64,000 nucleotides of DNA, from contig NZ_JAPVBQ010000001.1 in NCBI RefSeq assembly GCF_026968045.1, positions 372,001 through 436,000 of the forward strand. The letters run 5' to 3'. This document shows positions 15,981-24,608 of this stretch, in pieces. The stretch is from Modestobacter sp. VKM Ac-2977 (GTDB taxonomy: Bacteria > Actinomycetota > Actinomycetes > Mycobacteriales > Geodermatophilaceae). Both the position numbers and the translations under genes were made by a program. The notes below the pieces were generated by a model. That model searched no databases. It had not been told where the DNA came from and was given only the letters and a program-made list of their open reading frames with translations. The stretch's first letter is position 1. Each line of letters starts with the position of its first letter.

Positions 15981-16679
15981 ATGGGATCGGGCGTACTGCT
16001 GGCCGCTCTCGTCGTGCTGTGGTTCGTGGTCCTGGTGCCGATGGTGGTCACCCGGGGCGACACGCACACGGTGAACGGTGCAGCCAACTCAGGACGGACC
16101 CTGCAACGACGGCGGCCCGTGGACCCGGTGGTCCACGCCGAGACCGAGCGGGTGAGCATCGACCGGGCACAGCTGCGCAGCAGCGGTGAGCTGCAGGTCG
16201 ACGTGCACGCCCGGCGTCGCCGCACACTGGCCGGGCTCGTCGGCCTCGCCGTGCTGGCGCTGGTCGGTGCGCTGGCCTACCGGTCGTGGCTGTGGGCGCC
16301 GCAGGTGCTGCTGGACCTCGCCGTCGTCGGCTACCTGATGGTGACCGCGGCCGCGGCCAAGCGGGAGCGGCGGACCGCCGCCCGCCGTGCGGCCCGGGCC
16401 GCCCAGCGCCCGCCGCGCGCCCGCCCCGTGCAGCAGCGTCCGGCGGCTGTTCGCCCGGAGCCGGCGCCCGCACCGGCCCCGGTGGCGGCCGAGACCGGTC
16501 AGGTGCACCCCAGCCTGCCGCTGGCCCCGGTGCACCCGCTGCGCCCCGGACGGGTGGTCGCGGCTCGCACCCCGGCTCCGGCCGGCTGGCAGCAGAGCGC
16601 CGTGGTCGGTCTGGACGACGAGGACATCGGCTTCGCCGACATCGACGTCTACGCGCCGAAGCGCGTCGTCAACGGCTGA
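15981..16679 (+). CDS. sepX: SepX/GlpR-like divisome membrane protein
   Basis: A 232-residue protein with an N-terminal transmembrane helix (SGVLLAALVVLWFVVLVPMVV). A cytoplasmic stretch and two more hydrophobic segments follow (TLAGLVGLAVLALVGALAY; VLLDLAVVGYLMVTAAA), then a Pro/Ala/Arg-rich tail ending VVGLDDEDIGFADIDVYAPKRVVNG. Topology and the location downstream of glp and a rimJ-like gene match SepX of Streptomyces / GlpR of Corynebacterium, which tie Glp to the FtsZ ring. ATG 15981 is chosen because homologues begin right at the first helix; GTG 15972 is possible. The tRNA-Ala gene follows 64 bp later. Confidence 0.78.
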   Translation: MGSGVLLAALVVLWFVVLVPMVVTRGDTHTVNGAANSGRTLQRRRPVDPVVHAETERVSIDRAQLRSSGELQVDVHARRRRTLAGLVGLAVLALVGALAYRSWLWAPQVLLDLAVVGYLMVTAAAAKRERRTAARRAARAAQRPPRARPVQQRPAAVRPEPAPAPAPVAAETGQVHPSLPLAPVHPLRPGRVVAARTPAPAGWQQSAVVGLDDEDIGFADIDVYAPKRVVNG

Positions 16680-16743
16680 GGAGGACCTCCGGCGCTGCCC
16701 CCGTGCAGCGCCGGAGGAACCGGACGGTAAGCTCTCCGTCCGA

Positions 16744-16817
16744 GGGGCTGTGGCGCAGTCCGGTAGCGCACCTCGTTCGCATCGAGGGGGTCAGGGGTTC
16801 AATTCCCCTCAGCTCCA
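16744..16817 (+). tRNA. tRNA-Ala (anticodon CGC)
   Basis: Acceptor stem GGGGCTG (16744-16750) pairs with CAGCTCC (16810-16816), followed by discriminator A. The anticodon arm is CCTCG-TTCGCAT-CGAGG, giving anticodon CGC. The T-arm AGGGG-TTCAATT-CCCCT is intact. The 3' CCA is not encoded (ACCCC follows), so it must be added post-transcriptionally. A strong hairpin follows directly. Confidence 0.93.
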
Positions 16818-16822
16818 CCCCG

Positions 16823-16861
16823 GTCAGGCCGGGCCCACCAGGGCCCGGCCTGACGCGTTTT
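16823..16861 (+). terminator. Rho-independent terminator after tRNA-Ala
   Basis: A perfect 14-bp inverted repeat (GTCAGGCCGGGCCC at 16823-16836, complement at 16841-16854) with a 4-nt loop is followed by GCGTTTT. It terminates the tRNA-Ala transcript and probably sepX read-through. Stem strength and the short T-run make this the clearest classical terminator in the window. Confidence 0.85.
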
Positions 16862-16992
16862 CCGGTGGATGCACCCGCCATCAGGCTGTCCGTGACGCCG
16901 AGTACACGAGGAGTGAGCGCCGCACGGTGGGTGGCGCAGCCCCTGCCTCCGGCATCTCCTTCCCACAAGATCGGTCTGGTAGCTCTTCCCGG

Positions 16993-19809
16993 GTGAGCGG
17001 GAGGCGCAGCAGCGCGCGGTCCAGGTGGTCGGCCCGGTGGACGAGGAGGTCAGGGCGCGCGCTGCTGGTGCTGACGCTGCTCATCGGCGGGACGCTGGCG
17101 GGGGTGCCCGGACGGGCGGAGGCAGCCTCGCTGCCGGCGGGTTTCACCGTCCAGGACCTGCCGAGCGGCCAGGACGAGGCGCTGACCGACTTCGCCTTCG
17201 CGCCGGACGGCAGCTGGTTCACCACCGGCAAGAACGGCCGGGTCGCCTGGGTGTCGGCCGACGGGCGGGCGCGCACCCTGGCCGAGCTCTCGGTCATCAC
17301 CGTGCAGGACCTGGGGCTGACCGGGCTGGCCGTACCCGCCGACTACGCCACCAGCCGACGGATCTACACCGCGCGCACGCTGCTGGTCGAGGGCCGGTGG
17401 ATGATGCGGTTGAGCTCGTGGGCGGTGACCGGCGCTCCGGAGCCGACCGGCCTGGCGGACGAACGGGTCATCTGGGATCTGGAGAGCCACGCCGACGTGC
17501 ACACCATGGCTGCGCTGGTCCCGGACCCGGACGGCTCGCTCTGGGTGGCCATCGGGGACGCCGCCGACTACCGGTACGTCGACGAGCGTGCTCTCGGTGC
17601 CCTCGACATCGACGACGGTCGCGGCAAGGTGCTGCACGTCCTCCCGGACGGTCGGGGGGTGTCGAGCAACCCGTACTACGACCCGGCCGCCCCCTCGTCC
17701 TGGCGGAGTCGCGTCTACGCGAGCGGCTTCCGCAGCCCCTTCCGGATGAGCCTGGACCCGGCCAGCGGGGCGCCGGTGCTCGGCGACGTCGGCTGGCAGA
17801 CCTGGGAGGAGGTCGACCTGGTCCGCCCGGGAGCGAGCTACGGATGGCCGTGTTGGGAGGGTGAGGTCCGGACTCCCGGGTACGCCGACCTCGCTGCGTG
17901 CCAGGGGGTGACCCAGTCGTCTCCGCTGTACACGTACGTGCACGGCCCGCGCGGCACGAGCATCACCGGCGGCATCGTCTACACCGGTGCGAGCTACCCG
18001 GAGGAGTACCGCGGCGCCTACTTCTTCGGGGACTACGCATCCGGGCGCGTCTACACGATGCAGTACGACGACCAGGGGGAGGTGGTCCGCGAACCGGAGG
18101 CCGAGGGATTCGGCGTCGGGAACGGCCTGCCGGTCAAGTTCGCCGCGGCTCCCAACGGGGACGTCGTGTACGCCGACATCGGCGGCAGCGTGCTCAAGCG
18201 ACTGGTCTACGTGCCCGGCAACCGGGCCCCCACCGCGCTGGGGACGCTCAGCATCGACCCGGCCACCGGGACGGTGAGCTTCGACGGCACGGCCTCCAGT
18301 GACCTGGACGGCCAGTCACTGACCCACGAATGGGACTTCGGGGACGGCACCCGGGCCACCGGAGCCACAGTGGTCCACACCTATCCGCAGGGAGGCGCGA
18401 GCTACACCGCCCAGCTGACCGTCACCGATGCGCTCGGCGCGACCGGGACGACGACGCTCCAGGTCGTCCCGTCCAACGGCGCCCCGGTCATCACGCTCAC
18501 CGCGCCCCCGGTGGACCGGCTCTTCGCCGTCGGGGAGACCGTCTCGGCCAGCGGGACGGCCACCGACCGGGAGGACGGCGCCCTGCCCGTCACCTGGAGC
18601 GTGCTCCTCGTGCACTGCAGCGGCGGGTACTGCCACGACCACCCCGGGGAGTCCTTCACCGGCGCCTCGTTCTCCCGTCCGTTCGACGACCACGGGGACC
18701 AGACCCGGCTGGAGATCGTCGCCAGTGCGCAGGACTCCTCCGGAGTGCGCGTCCGGCAGGCCTTCGCGGCCAGGCCCCGGCTCCGGACCCTGACCGTGGA
18801 GGCCAGTACGCCCAGCGCGATCACCGTCAACGGAGTCGCGCGCGCCAGCGTCCCGATCACCGCCGGGGCGACGGTCTCGTTGGTCGCGCCGGAGGTCGCC
18901 ACCGACGGCGTGGCCACCTTCGAGCGGTGGTCCGACGGAGCTGACCGGGCCCGCACCCTGACCATGCCCGACCAGGACCTGGTCATCGGCGCCGACTACC
19001 TGACCCCGATCGACCGCCGGTACGCCACCGATCCGGGGGTCCGGGGCGTGCTGGGGGCGCCCGTCGCCCCGGAGGCCGGGGACGCCGAACTCCGCCACCG
19101 GGTGTACGTCGGAGGCCGGATGTACTGGTCGCCACGGGCCGGCGCCCACGAGGTGCACGGTGCGATCGTGACCACCTACCTGGCTGAGGGCGGTGAGCTC
19201 CGGCACGGTGAGCCGGTGACCGACGAGGCGCCGACCTCCGACGGCGTCGGCCGGTACAACCACTTCGCCGCAGGCACCTCGGTGTACTGGACACCGGGCA
19301 CCGGCGCTCACCAGGTGGGCGGGGACATCCGGGGCCGCTGGTCCGCGATGGGCTGGGAACTCAGCATCCACGGCTATCCCCGTGGCTCGGAGCGGAGCAC
19401 GCCGGACGGGCGTGGACGCTACAACGACTTCCAGAACGGCGGGATCTACTGGTTGCCCGGCGTCGGGCCCCGCAGCGTGTACGGCGCGATCTACGGCACG
19501 TGGGCACGCTCCGGTTGGGAGGGCGGGCAGTTGGGCTTCCCGCTCACCAACGAGAACGGCACCCCGGATGGCGTCGGTCGGTACAGCCACTTCGAGGGCG
19601 GATCCATCTACTGGACGCCGTTCACCGGGGCGCACCGGATCGCGGGCGCGATCCGGGACCGGTGGGCCGCCCTCGGCTGGGAGCGCTCGTACCTCGGCTA
19701 TCCCACGAGCGACGAGTACGGGATCCCGGGCGGACGCCGGTCTGACTTCCAGGGCGGTTCGATCACCTGGGACGCTGCCACCGGCCGGCTGACCGAGTTC
19801 CGTCGCTGA
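16993..19809 (+). CDS. Secreted sugar-dehydrogenase-like / PKD / LGFP-repeat protein
   Basis: A 938-residue exported protein. An Arg-rich signal peptide (ALLVLTLLIGGTLAGVPGRAEA) leads to a six-blade propeller domain (residues ~45-410) like glucose/sorbosone dehydrogenases (DFAFAPDGSWF, GFRSPFRMSLDP, GDYASGRVYTM). A PKD domain (~415-495, HEWDFGDGT) and a beta-rich stretch with Cys residues follow. The last ~265 residues carry about five LGFP-type repeats (GAI..RW...GWE..LG.P...E). LGFP repeats are thought to hold proteins to the mycolata/actinobacterial envelope. GTG 16993 is chosen for the best signal peptide; GTG 16927 is possible. It is convergent with the GT2 synthase, 5 bp apart. Confidence 0.78.
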   Translation: MSGRRSSARSRWSARWTRRSGRALLVLTLLIGGTLAGVPGRAEAASLPAGFTVQDLPSGQDEALTDFAFAPDGSWFTTGKNGRVAWVSADGRARTLAELSVITVQDLGLTGLAVPADYATSRRIYTARTLLVEGRWMMRLSSWAVTGAPEPTGLADERVIWDLESHADVHTMAALVPDPDGSLWVAIGDAADYRYVDERALGALDIDDGRGKVLHVLPDGRGVSSNPYYDPAAPSSWRSRVYASGFRSPFRMSLDPASGAPVLGDVGWQTWEEVDLVRPGASYGWPCWEGEVRTPGYADLAACQGVTQSSPLYTYVHGPRGTSITGGIVYTGASYPEEYRGAYFFGDYASGRVYTMQYDDQGEVVREPEAEGFGVGNGLPVKFAAAPNGDVVYADIGGSVLKRLVYVPGNRAPTALGTLSIDPATGTVSFDGTASSDLDGQSLTHEWDFGDGTRATGATVVHTYPQGGASYTAQLTVTDALGATGTTTLQVVPSNGAPVITLTAPPVDRLFAVGETVSASGTATDREDGALPVTWSVLLVHCSGGYCHDHPGESFTGASFSRPFDDHGDQTRLEIVASAQDSSGVRVRQAFAARPRLRTLTVEASTPSAITVNGVARASVPITAGATVSLVAPEVATDGVATFERWSDGADRARTLTMPDQDLVIGADYLTPIDRRYATDPGVRGVLGAPVAPEAGDAELRHRVYVGGRMYWSPRAGAHEVHGAIVTTYLAEGGELRHGEPVTDEAPTSDGVGRYNHFAAGTSVYWTPGTGAHQVGGDIRGRWSAMGWELSIHGYPRGSERSTPDGRGRYNDFQNGGIYWLPGVGPRSVYGAIYGTWARSGWEGGQLGFPLTNENGTPDGVGRYSHFEGGSIYWTPFTGAHRIAGAIRDRWAALGWERSYLGYPTSDEYGIPGGRRSDFQGGSITWDAATGRLTEFRR

Positions 19810-19814
19810 GACGG

Positions 19815-21839
19815 TCAGGTCCTGACGGCCGCCGGCGCCAGCCAGGAGAGCCGGAGCTGTGCCGCGGCACGGGCCCGCTGACGACTGCTGACGTACCCCT
19901 CGGCGACCGCCAGGTCCCCCAGACGTACCCAGCCGGCCTCCCGGGTGGCCTGGAGGTCCAGCAACTCGCGTAGCTGGGCCGGGGTCAGGGCACCCTGGGC
20001 CACCAGTGCCTCACCCAGCCGCCGGTTGCCCAGGACCGGTCGCAGGCGAGCGAGCTGCACCGGCCGCGCCTCCGCCAGCTTGTTGATCGACACGAGGAGC
20101 ACCGGCGTGAAGCAGACGACCGCGGTCAGCCCAGCCCACACGTACAGCGCCGGGTACTCGTGCTGCAGCAGCTGGCCGGTGAGCATCGCGGACAGGGCGA
20201 TCCCCAGCCACAGCAGGTGCGGGCGGAAGGTGCGCCAGGTGTCCCCGGTGGCGGCGCTGCCCTTCGCGGTGACCACGTAGGCCAACGGCCGCCCGGCCAG
20301 CTGCGCAGCGGCGGCCGCCACGTACACCGGCGCCGTGCACAGGTCCAGCAGCATCCCGGTGGCCCCCCACGAGCGGCGCTCGTGCTCCACCAGGTTGAAC
20401 CGGCGCAGGCAGGTGGTGAAGACCAGCCCGGCGATCAGGTTGGCGGCGAACAGGGCGCCCCACTCGCCCAGGGGCAGATCGGTCACCGCCACCCCGCCGA
20501 CCAGGTACAGGACGGAGAGGGTGATGCCACCCACCCAGGCGATCGCCGTCGTGGGGTAGTGCGTCTGCAGGGCGAGGAAGGACAGGCGTTGCTGCCGGGT
20601 GCGCATCTGCGGGAACAGTCGCCCGGAGTGCTGCCGGACGATCTCCCAGATGCCGTAGGCCCAGCGCTTCTGCTGGCTGAAGAAGTCCGTCCAGGTGGCC
20701 GGGCCCTCGCCGACGGCCACCACGTCCGGGGTGTAGACGCCCTTCCAGTCCCGTCCCGTCGCCTCGTTGACCGCGGCGTAGACGGCCATCGAGGTCAGGT
20801 GGTCCTCGATGATGCAGTCCTGGTAGCCACCGATCTGACCGAACGCAGCCGGCCGGTACAGGTGGTTCGTGCCGATCAGCAGCGGTGCGCCGTGGCCGTT
20901 GCCGCCGCGCTGGATGATCCCGTGGAACAGGTAGGCGAGCTCGGCCGAGCCGCGAGCCACGAACGACTCGGTCAGGTTGCCGTACACCTGGGGGGCGACC
21001 ACGAAGGCGACGTCGGGGTCGGCGAAGTAGCCGAGCGTGCGCTCGAGGAAGTTCGGGAACGGGATGTGGTCAGGGTCCATCTGGGCCACCACGTCGTAGT
21101 CCTGCTCGTTGCCGGCCCGCCAGCTGTTGTGGTTGCCGTGCTTGGTGCGCGCCCGGAACGGCCCGCTGGCCTGGTTCCACTCGGGCACCCCCCTGCGACT
21201 GAAGTGCCTGACGCCGAGCTCCGCGCACCGTCGCCGCACCTCGGGGTCGTCGCCCTCGTCCAGCAACCAGACGTCCAGCGGCCCGTCGTGCCTGATCCGG
21301 GTCATCGCCCGCAGGGTCGCCATCACCAGCTCGAGCGGTTCCTTGCCGGGCACGATCGTCGTCAGCACGGCGACCCGCAGGCCGGGCTCCGGTCGCATCG
21401 GCACGGGGTCCTTCGCCTGGCCGGCGTGGTACATGACCGTCCAGGTGCGCAGACCGCCGATCAGCTGCAGCAGGATCATCACCAGCAGTCCCGCGATGGC
21501 CAGGGTGTCGACGAGGGGGTGTGCCCGCAGCACCGGGAGGTTGCCCGGCAGCAGCAGGTACCCGGCCATCCCCAGCGACAGGAGCACGTGCCCCCAGCCG
21601 AGCGCCAGCACACCCCGCCGCTGGCCGGGCGTCAGCACCTCCCGGTACCGCACCTGGTCCGTGCGCGGCTGCAGAGCACCGGTGACCTCGGTCGCGGTAC
21701 GGCCGTACAGTCGTCCGGTCTCTCGGCGTTCGGGTCGGACGGCAGGAGCGGTTCCACTCACCTCGGTCACCGGCTCAGCGTCCGTGCCAGCGCGGCCCGG
21801 GACCAGCGACGGCCACCCGGAGGAGGTACGTCCGATCAC
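19815..21839 (-). CDS. Membrane GT2 polysaccharide synthase with C-terminal MshEN-like domain
   Basis: A 674-residue processive-type glycosyltransferase. Two N-terminal helices precede a GT2 catalytic domain with DEG, the substrate/metal motif DPDH, the base motif IEDH and QQKRW (QxxRW). About five helices follow, forming a translocation channel as in cellulose and hyaluronan synthases. Residues ~600-660 (RRLGEALVAQGALTPAQLRELL ... RLGDLAVAEGYV) form a tandem RLG...G pattern typical of MshEN/GspE-N domains, known c-di-GMP binders in MshE. The start is GTG 21839. The divergent neighbour is a GH26-like hydrolase. The link to c-di-GMP is inferred. Confidence 0.82.
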   Translation of the reverse strand: MIGRTSSGWPSLVPGRAGTDAEPVTEVSGTAPAVRPERRETGRLYGRTATEVTGALQPRTDQVRYREVLTPGQRRGVLALGWGHVLLSLGMAGYLLLPGNLPVLRAHPLVDTLAIAGLLVMILLQLIGGLRTWTVMYHAGQAKDPVPMRPEPGLRVAVLTTIVPGKEPLELVMATLRAMTRIRHDGPLDVWLLDEGDDPEVRRRCAELGVRHFSRRGVPEWNQASGPFRARTKHGNHNSWRAGNEQDYDVVAQMDPDHIPFPNFLERTLGYFADPDVAFVVAPQVYGNLTESFVARGSAELAYLFHGIIQRGGNGHGAPLLIGTNHLYRPAAFGQIGGYQDCIIEDHLTSMAVYAAVNEATGRDWKGVYTPDVVAVGEGPATWTDFFSQQKRWAYGIWEIVRQHSGRLFPQMRTRQQRLSFLALQTHYPTTAIAWVGGITLSVLYLVGGVAVTDLPLGEWGALFAANLIAGLVFTTCLRRFNLVEHERRSWGATGMLLDLCTAPVYVAAAAAQLAGRPLAYVVTAKGSAATGDTWRTFRPHLLWLGIALSAMLTGQLLQHEYPALYVWAGLTAVVCFTPVLLVSINKLAEARPVQLARLRPVLGNRRLGEALVAQGALTPAQLRELLDLQATREAGWVRLGDLAVAEGYVSSRQRARAAAQLRLSWLAPAAVRT

Positions 21840-21913
21840 GATGGGGCCGGGGACCTCCCCCGGACGAGGGATCGTCCCAGGCGTCGCGCACTCGGGACTC
21901 CCATCCTGAGGAC

Positions 21914-23020
21914 GTGGACGTCCTGCCAGCCCCTCGTGCCCGCCACGTCCGATCGGCGGTGCGCGGACCGCGCGTCCTGGGGGCCGGTGCGGCCGTTGCC
22001 GTTGCGGCGCTCGTGGCGTACGTAGTGTTCATGGCCCCTGCCGCGCGACCCGCCCAGCCCGCTACGGCGCTCCCCGGCCCGACGCACTCGGCCTCCCCGA
22101 GCCCGGACCCGCCGGCCGCCGTCCCGGAGCCGGCGCAGACCCCCACGCTCGGCATCTCCGCCGCGTCGATCCAGGAGCTGGACGCCTTCATCGCGGCCAC
22201 CGGGACCCGCCCGGAGGTGTTCGACGTCTTCGAACCCTGGTCGGCGGATCGCCCGCTGGACCTCGACCTCGCCGACGCCGTGGAGTCCCGGGGCGCTCGG
22301 CTGTCGGTGACCTGGGAGCCGTGGGACCCCGCCGGCCCCCGCACCGACCAGCCCGCCTACAGCCTCGCCTCGATCGTGGGAGGCGCCCACGACGACTACA
22401 TCGACCGGTACGCGACGTCGGTCCGCGCGCACGGGCGGCCCCTCACGATCCGGCTCATGCACGAGATGAACGGCAACTGGTACCCGTGGGGCAGCGGCGT
22501 CAACGGCAATCGGGACGGCGACTTCGTCCGGGCCTGGCAGCACGTCCAGGGCCGCTTCGCCGCCCTGGGCGTCGACAACGTGGAGTGGCTCTGGGCACCG
22601 AACGCGGTCTACCCCGGAGGCGCACCGCTGGGCCCGCTCTTCCCCGGGGACGCTGCGGTCGATGCCGTGGGCATCAGCAACTACAACTGGGGCGCTCGGA
22701 CGCACGACGGGCACAGCACCGCGTGGACCGACTTCGGGTCCCTCTTCGACGAGAGCATCGCCGAGGTACGCGCGCTCACCGCCCGGCCCCTCTGGGTGGC
22801 CGAGGTCGGCAGCTCCGGTTCGGGCGGCAGCAAGGCCGGCTGGATCACCGAGATGATGGCCGCGGTCCAGCAGCGGCCGGACATCACCGGCCTGGTGTGG
22901 TTCGACCACATCGACGTCCGTGCCGACGTCGACTGGCGGATCGAGACCGAGCCGGACGCCGCAGCTGCCTGGAGAGCAGCTGCCCGGTCCCGGCCGCAGG
23001 TCGCCGACTCGATGGGCTGA
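21914..23020 (+). CDS. GH26-like secreted/membrane-anchored glycoside hydrolase
   Basis: A 368-residue protein with one N-terminal hydrophobic segment (VLGAGAAVAVAALVAYVVFMA) and a Pro/Ser-rich linker. The TIM-barrel domain resembles GH26 beta-mannanases: the acid/base region is IRLMHEMNGNWYPWG, the nucleophile region WVAEVGSSG, and WLWAPN is also present. It could trim or release the polymer made by the divergent GT2 synthase, as hydrolases do in cellulose-type systems. The start is GTG 21914. Only 74 bp separate the two divergent starts. Confidence 0.78.
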   Translation: MDVLPAPRARHVRSAVRGPRVLGAGAAVAVAALVAYVVFMAPAARPAQPATALPGPTHSASPSPDPPAAVPEPAQTPTLGISAASIQELDAFIAATGTRPEVFDVFEPWSADRPLDLDLADAVESRGARLSVTWEPWDPAGPRTDQPAYSLASIVGGAHDDYIDRYATSVRAHGRPLTIRLMHEMNGNWYPWGSGVNGNRDGDFVRAWQHVQGRFAALGVDNVEWLWAPNAVYPGGAPLGPLFPGDAAVDAVGISNYNWGARTHDGHSTAWTDFGSLFDESIAEVRALTARPLWVAEVGSSGSGGSKAGWITEMMAAVQQRPDITGLVWFDHIDVRADVDWRIETEPDAAAAWRAAARSRPQVADSMG

Positions 23021-23030
23021 CGTCCGCCCG

Positions 23031-24554
23031 TCAGAACCAGGAGGGGAGCCACATCCGCTGCAGCCACTCCGGGTGCGACAGCGGCTGGCCGGTGAGCACC
23101 GGGTGGAAGAAGGCGAACGTCACCACGACCACCGCCACGTACAGGCAGACGACGGCCAGCCCCACCTGGCGGCGCAGCGCGGAGGCGGCCGGTGGGCCCA
23201 GCACGTCCTGCAGCACGAACACGACCGCCAGCACGAAGAACGGCAGGGCCGGGGCCATGTAGAAGATGAACATCGTCCGGTCGAGGTTGATGAACCAGGT
23301 GCCCCAGCCGGCGGCGATCGCGGTCGCGGCGACCACGGCCGCCGGGTCGTGGCGGGCGACGATCCGCCACCCGAGCCACAGCAGCGCCGGGGTGAAGAGC
23401 CACCACAGCGTCGGCGTGCCCAGCATGAGCATGTACCGGACGACCTGGTCACCCGCGGCGTCGGTGAGCCCCTGCGGGTTCCACAGCAGGATCGGCCGGC
23501 CGTCGACCAGCCAGGACCACGGGCTGGACTCCCACGGGTGCGGGCTCGACAGCCCGCTGTGGAAGTCCAGCCACTCGCCGTGCATGTGCCACAGCGAGCG
23601 CAGCGCGTCCGGCACGAAGCCGAACGAGGTGTCCGGGTTCTCCGCGGCCCAGTGCCGGCCCTGCGCGTTCTCCCCGCGGAACCAGCCGGCGAAGGAGGCC
23701 AGGTAGGTCAGCACCGGGACGACGGCGAGCGCCCAGGTCGCCCCGGGCAGGCCGCGGCGCAGCGCCGTCCAGGTGGGCCGGGCGACCCCCGCCTCCCGCC
23801 AGGCTGCCCGGTCCCAGAAGAGCGAGAGCACCGCGAACAGGGCCAGGAACCAGACCCCGCTCCACTTCACCGCACAGGCGCAGCCGAACAACACCCCGGC
23901 GGCGATCCGCCAGCCCCGCGGGCCGAGCCGGAACCCGGCCGCGGTCACCCGGTCGGCGCCGTCCCGGACGCGTTGCCGCACCTGGTCCCGGTCGACCACC
24001 AGGCAGGCGACCGCGCTGACCACGAAGGCCTGCAGGAAGACGTCCAGCAGCCCGATCCGGCCGAGGGTGAAGGAGAAGCCGTCGACCGCCAGGAGCAGGC
24101 CGGCGAGCAGGCCCAGCAGCGTGGAGCCGGTCAGCCGGCGCGCCAGCCGGGTGAGGACGACGACCGCCACCGTCCCGGCCACCGCGCTGGGCACCCGCCA
24201 GCCCAGCGGTCCGTACCCGAACAGCTGCTCGCCCGCCGCGATCAGCCACTTGCCCAGCGGCGGGTGGACGATGAACGTGTAGCCGCGGTTGTACTCGTAG
24301 CCGAGCTCCAGCATCTCGGCGCCCTCGGGCGGGTAGTAGGCCTCGTCGAACACGAGCTCGGTCGGGTAGCCGATGTCCCAGAGCCGGGCCACCAGGGTCA
24401 CCAGCCCGAGCACGGCGGTGAGCACCGCGGCCAGCACCCGGTCGGTCGGCAACGGCGGGGTGCCCTGCCGGCGGGGCCGGGGGAGCGGCGGGAAACGGCG
24501 CGAGACGGGTGCCCCGGGAGCCGACTCCGTGCGTTCCGGGACCAGCACCGCCAT
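23031..24554 (-). CDS. Dolichyl-phosphate-mannose--protein O-mannosyltransferase (PMT family)
   Basis: A 507-residue multi-pass GT39/GT-C enzyme. The catalytic acidic loop reads LVFDEAYYPPEGAEM, followed by VHPPLGKWLI, and about nine to ten hydrophobic helices follow. Actinobacterial Pmt transfers mannose from polyprenyl-phosphate-mannose to exported proteins, acting with Sec export. ATG 24554 gives the usual short cytoplasmic N-terminus. It is divergent from rsmI, a pairing conserved in actinobacteria. Secreted proteins with Ser/Thr/Pro-rich linkers in this window are possible substrates. Confidence 0.9.
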   Translation of the reverse strand: MAVLVPERTESAPGAPVSRRFPPLPRPRRQGTPPLPTDRVLAAVLTAVLGLVTLVARLWDIGYPTELVFDEAYYPPEGAEMLELGYEYNRGYTFIVHPPLGKWLIAAGEQLFGYGPLGWRVPSAVAGTVAVVVLTRLARRLTGSTLLGLLAGLLLAVDGFSFTLGRIGLLDVFLQAFVVSAVACLVVDRDQVRQRVRDGADRVTAAGFRLGPRGWRIAAGVLFGCACAVKWSGVWFLALFAVLSLFWDRAAWREAGVARPTWTALRRGLPGATWALAVVPVLTYLASFAGWFRGENAQGRHWAAENPDTSFGFVPDALRSLWHMHGEWLDFHSGLSSPHPWESSPWSWLVDGRPILLWNPQGLTDAAGDQVVRYMLMLGTPTLWWLFTPALLWLGWRIVARHDPAAVVAATAIAAGWGTWFINLDRTMFIFYMAPALPFFVLAVVFVLQDVLGPPAASALRRQVGLAVVCLYVAVVVVTFAFFHPVLTGQPLSHPEWLQRMWLPSWF

Positions 24555-24608
24555 GCCGGCCAGGGTATGTGGCCGGGCTGGGCGAGCCGGCGTGACAGGC
24601 TCGGCCGC

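Noticed and set aside
18316-19635. Antisense frame opposite the LGFP region
   Set aside because: The regular spacing comes from the LGFP repeats on the plus strand; no independent protein features.
21863-21878. GGACGA-GGGA-TCGTCC hairpin between the GT2 and GH26 genes
   Set aside because: Six base pairs only and in a GC-rich divergent gap; too weak to list as a regulatory site.
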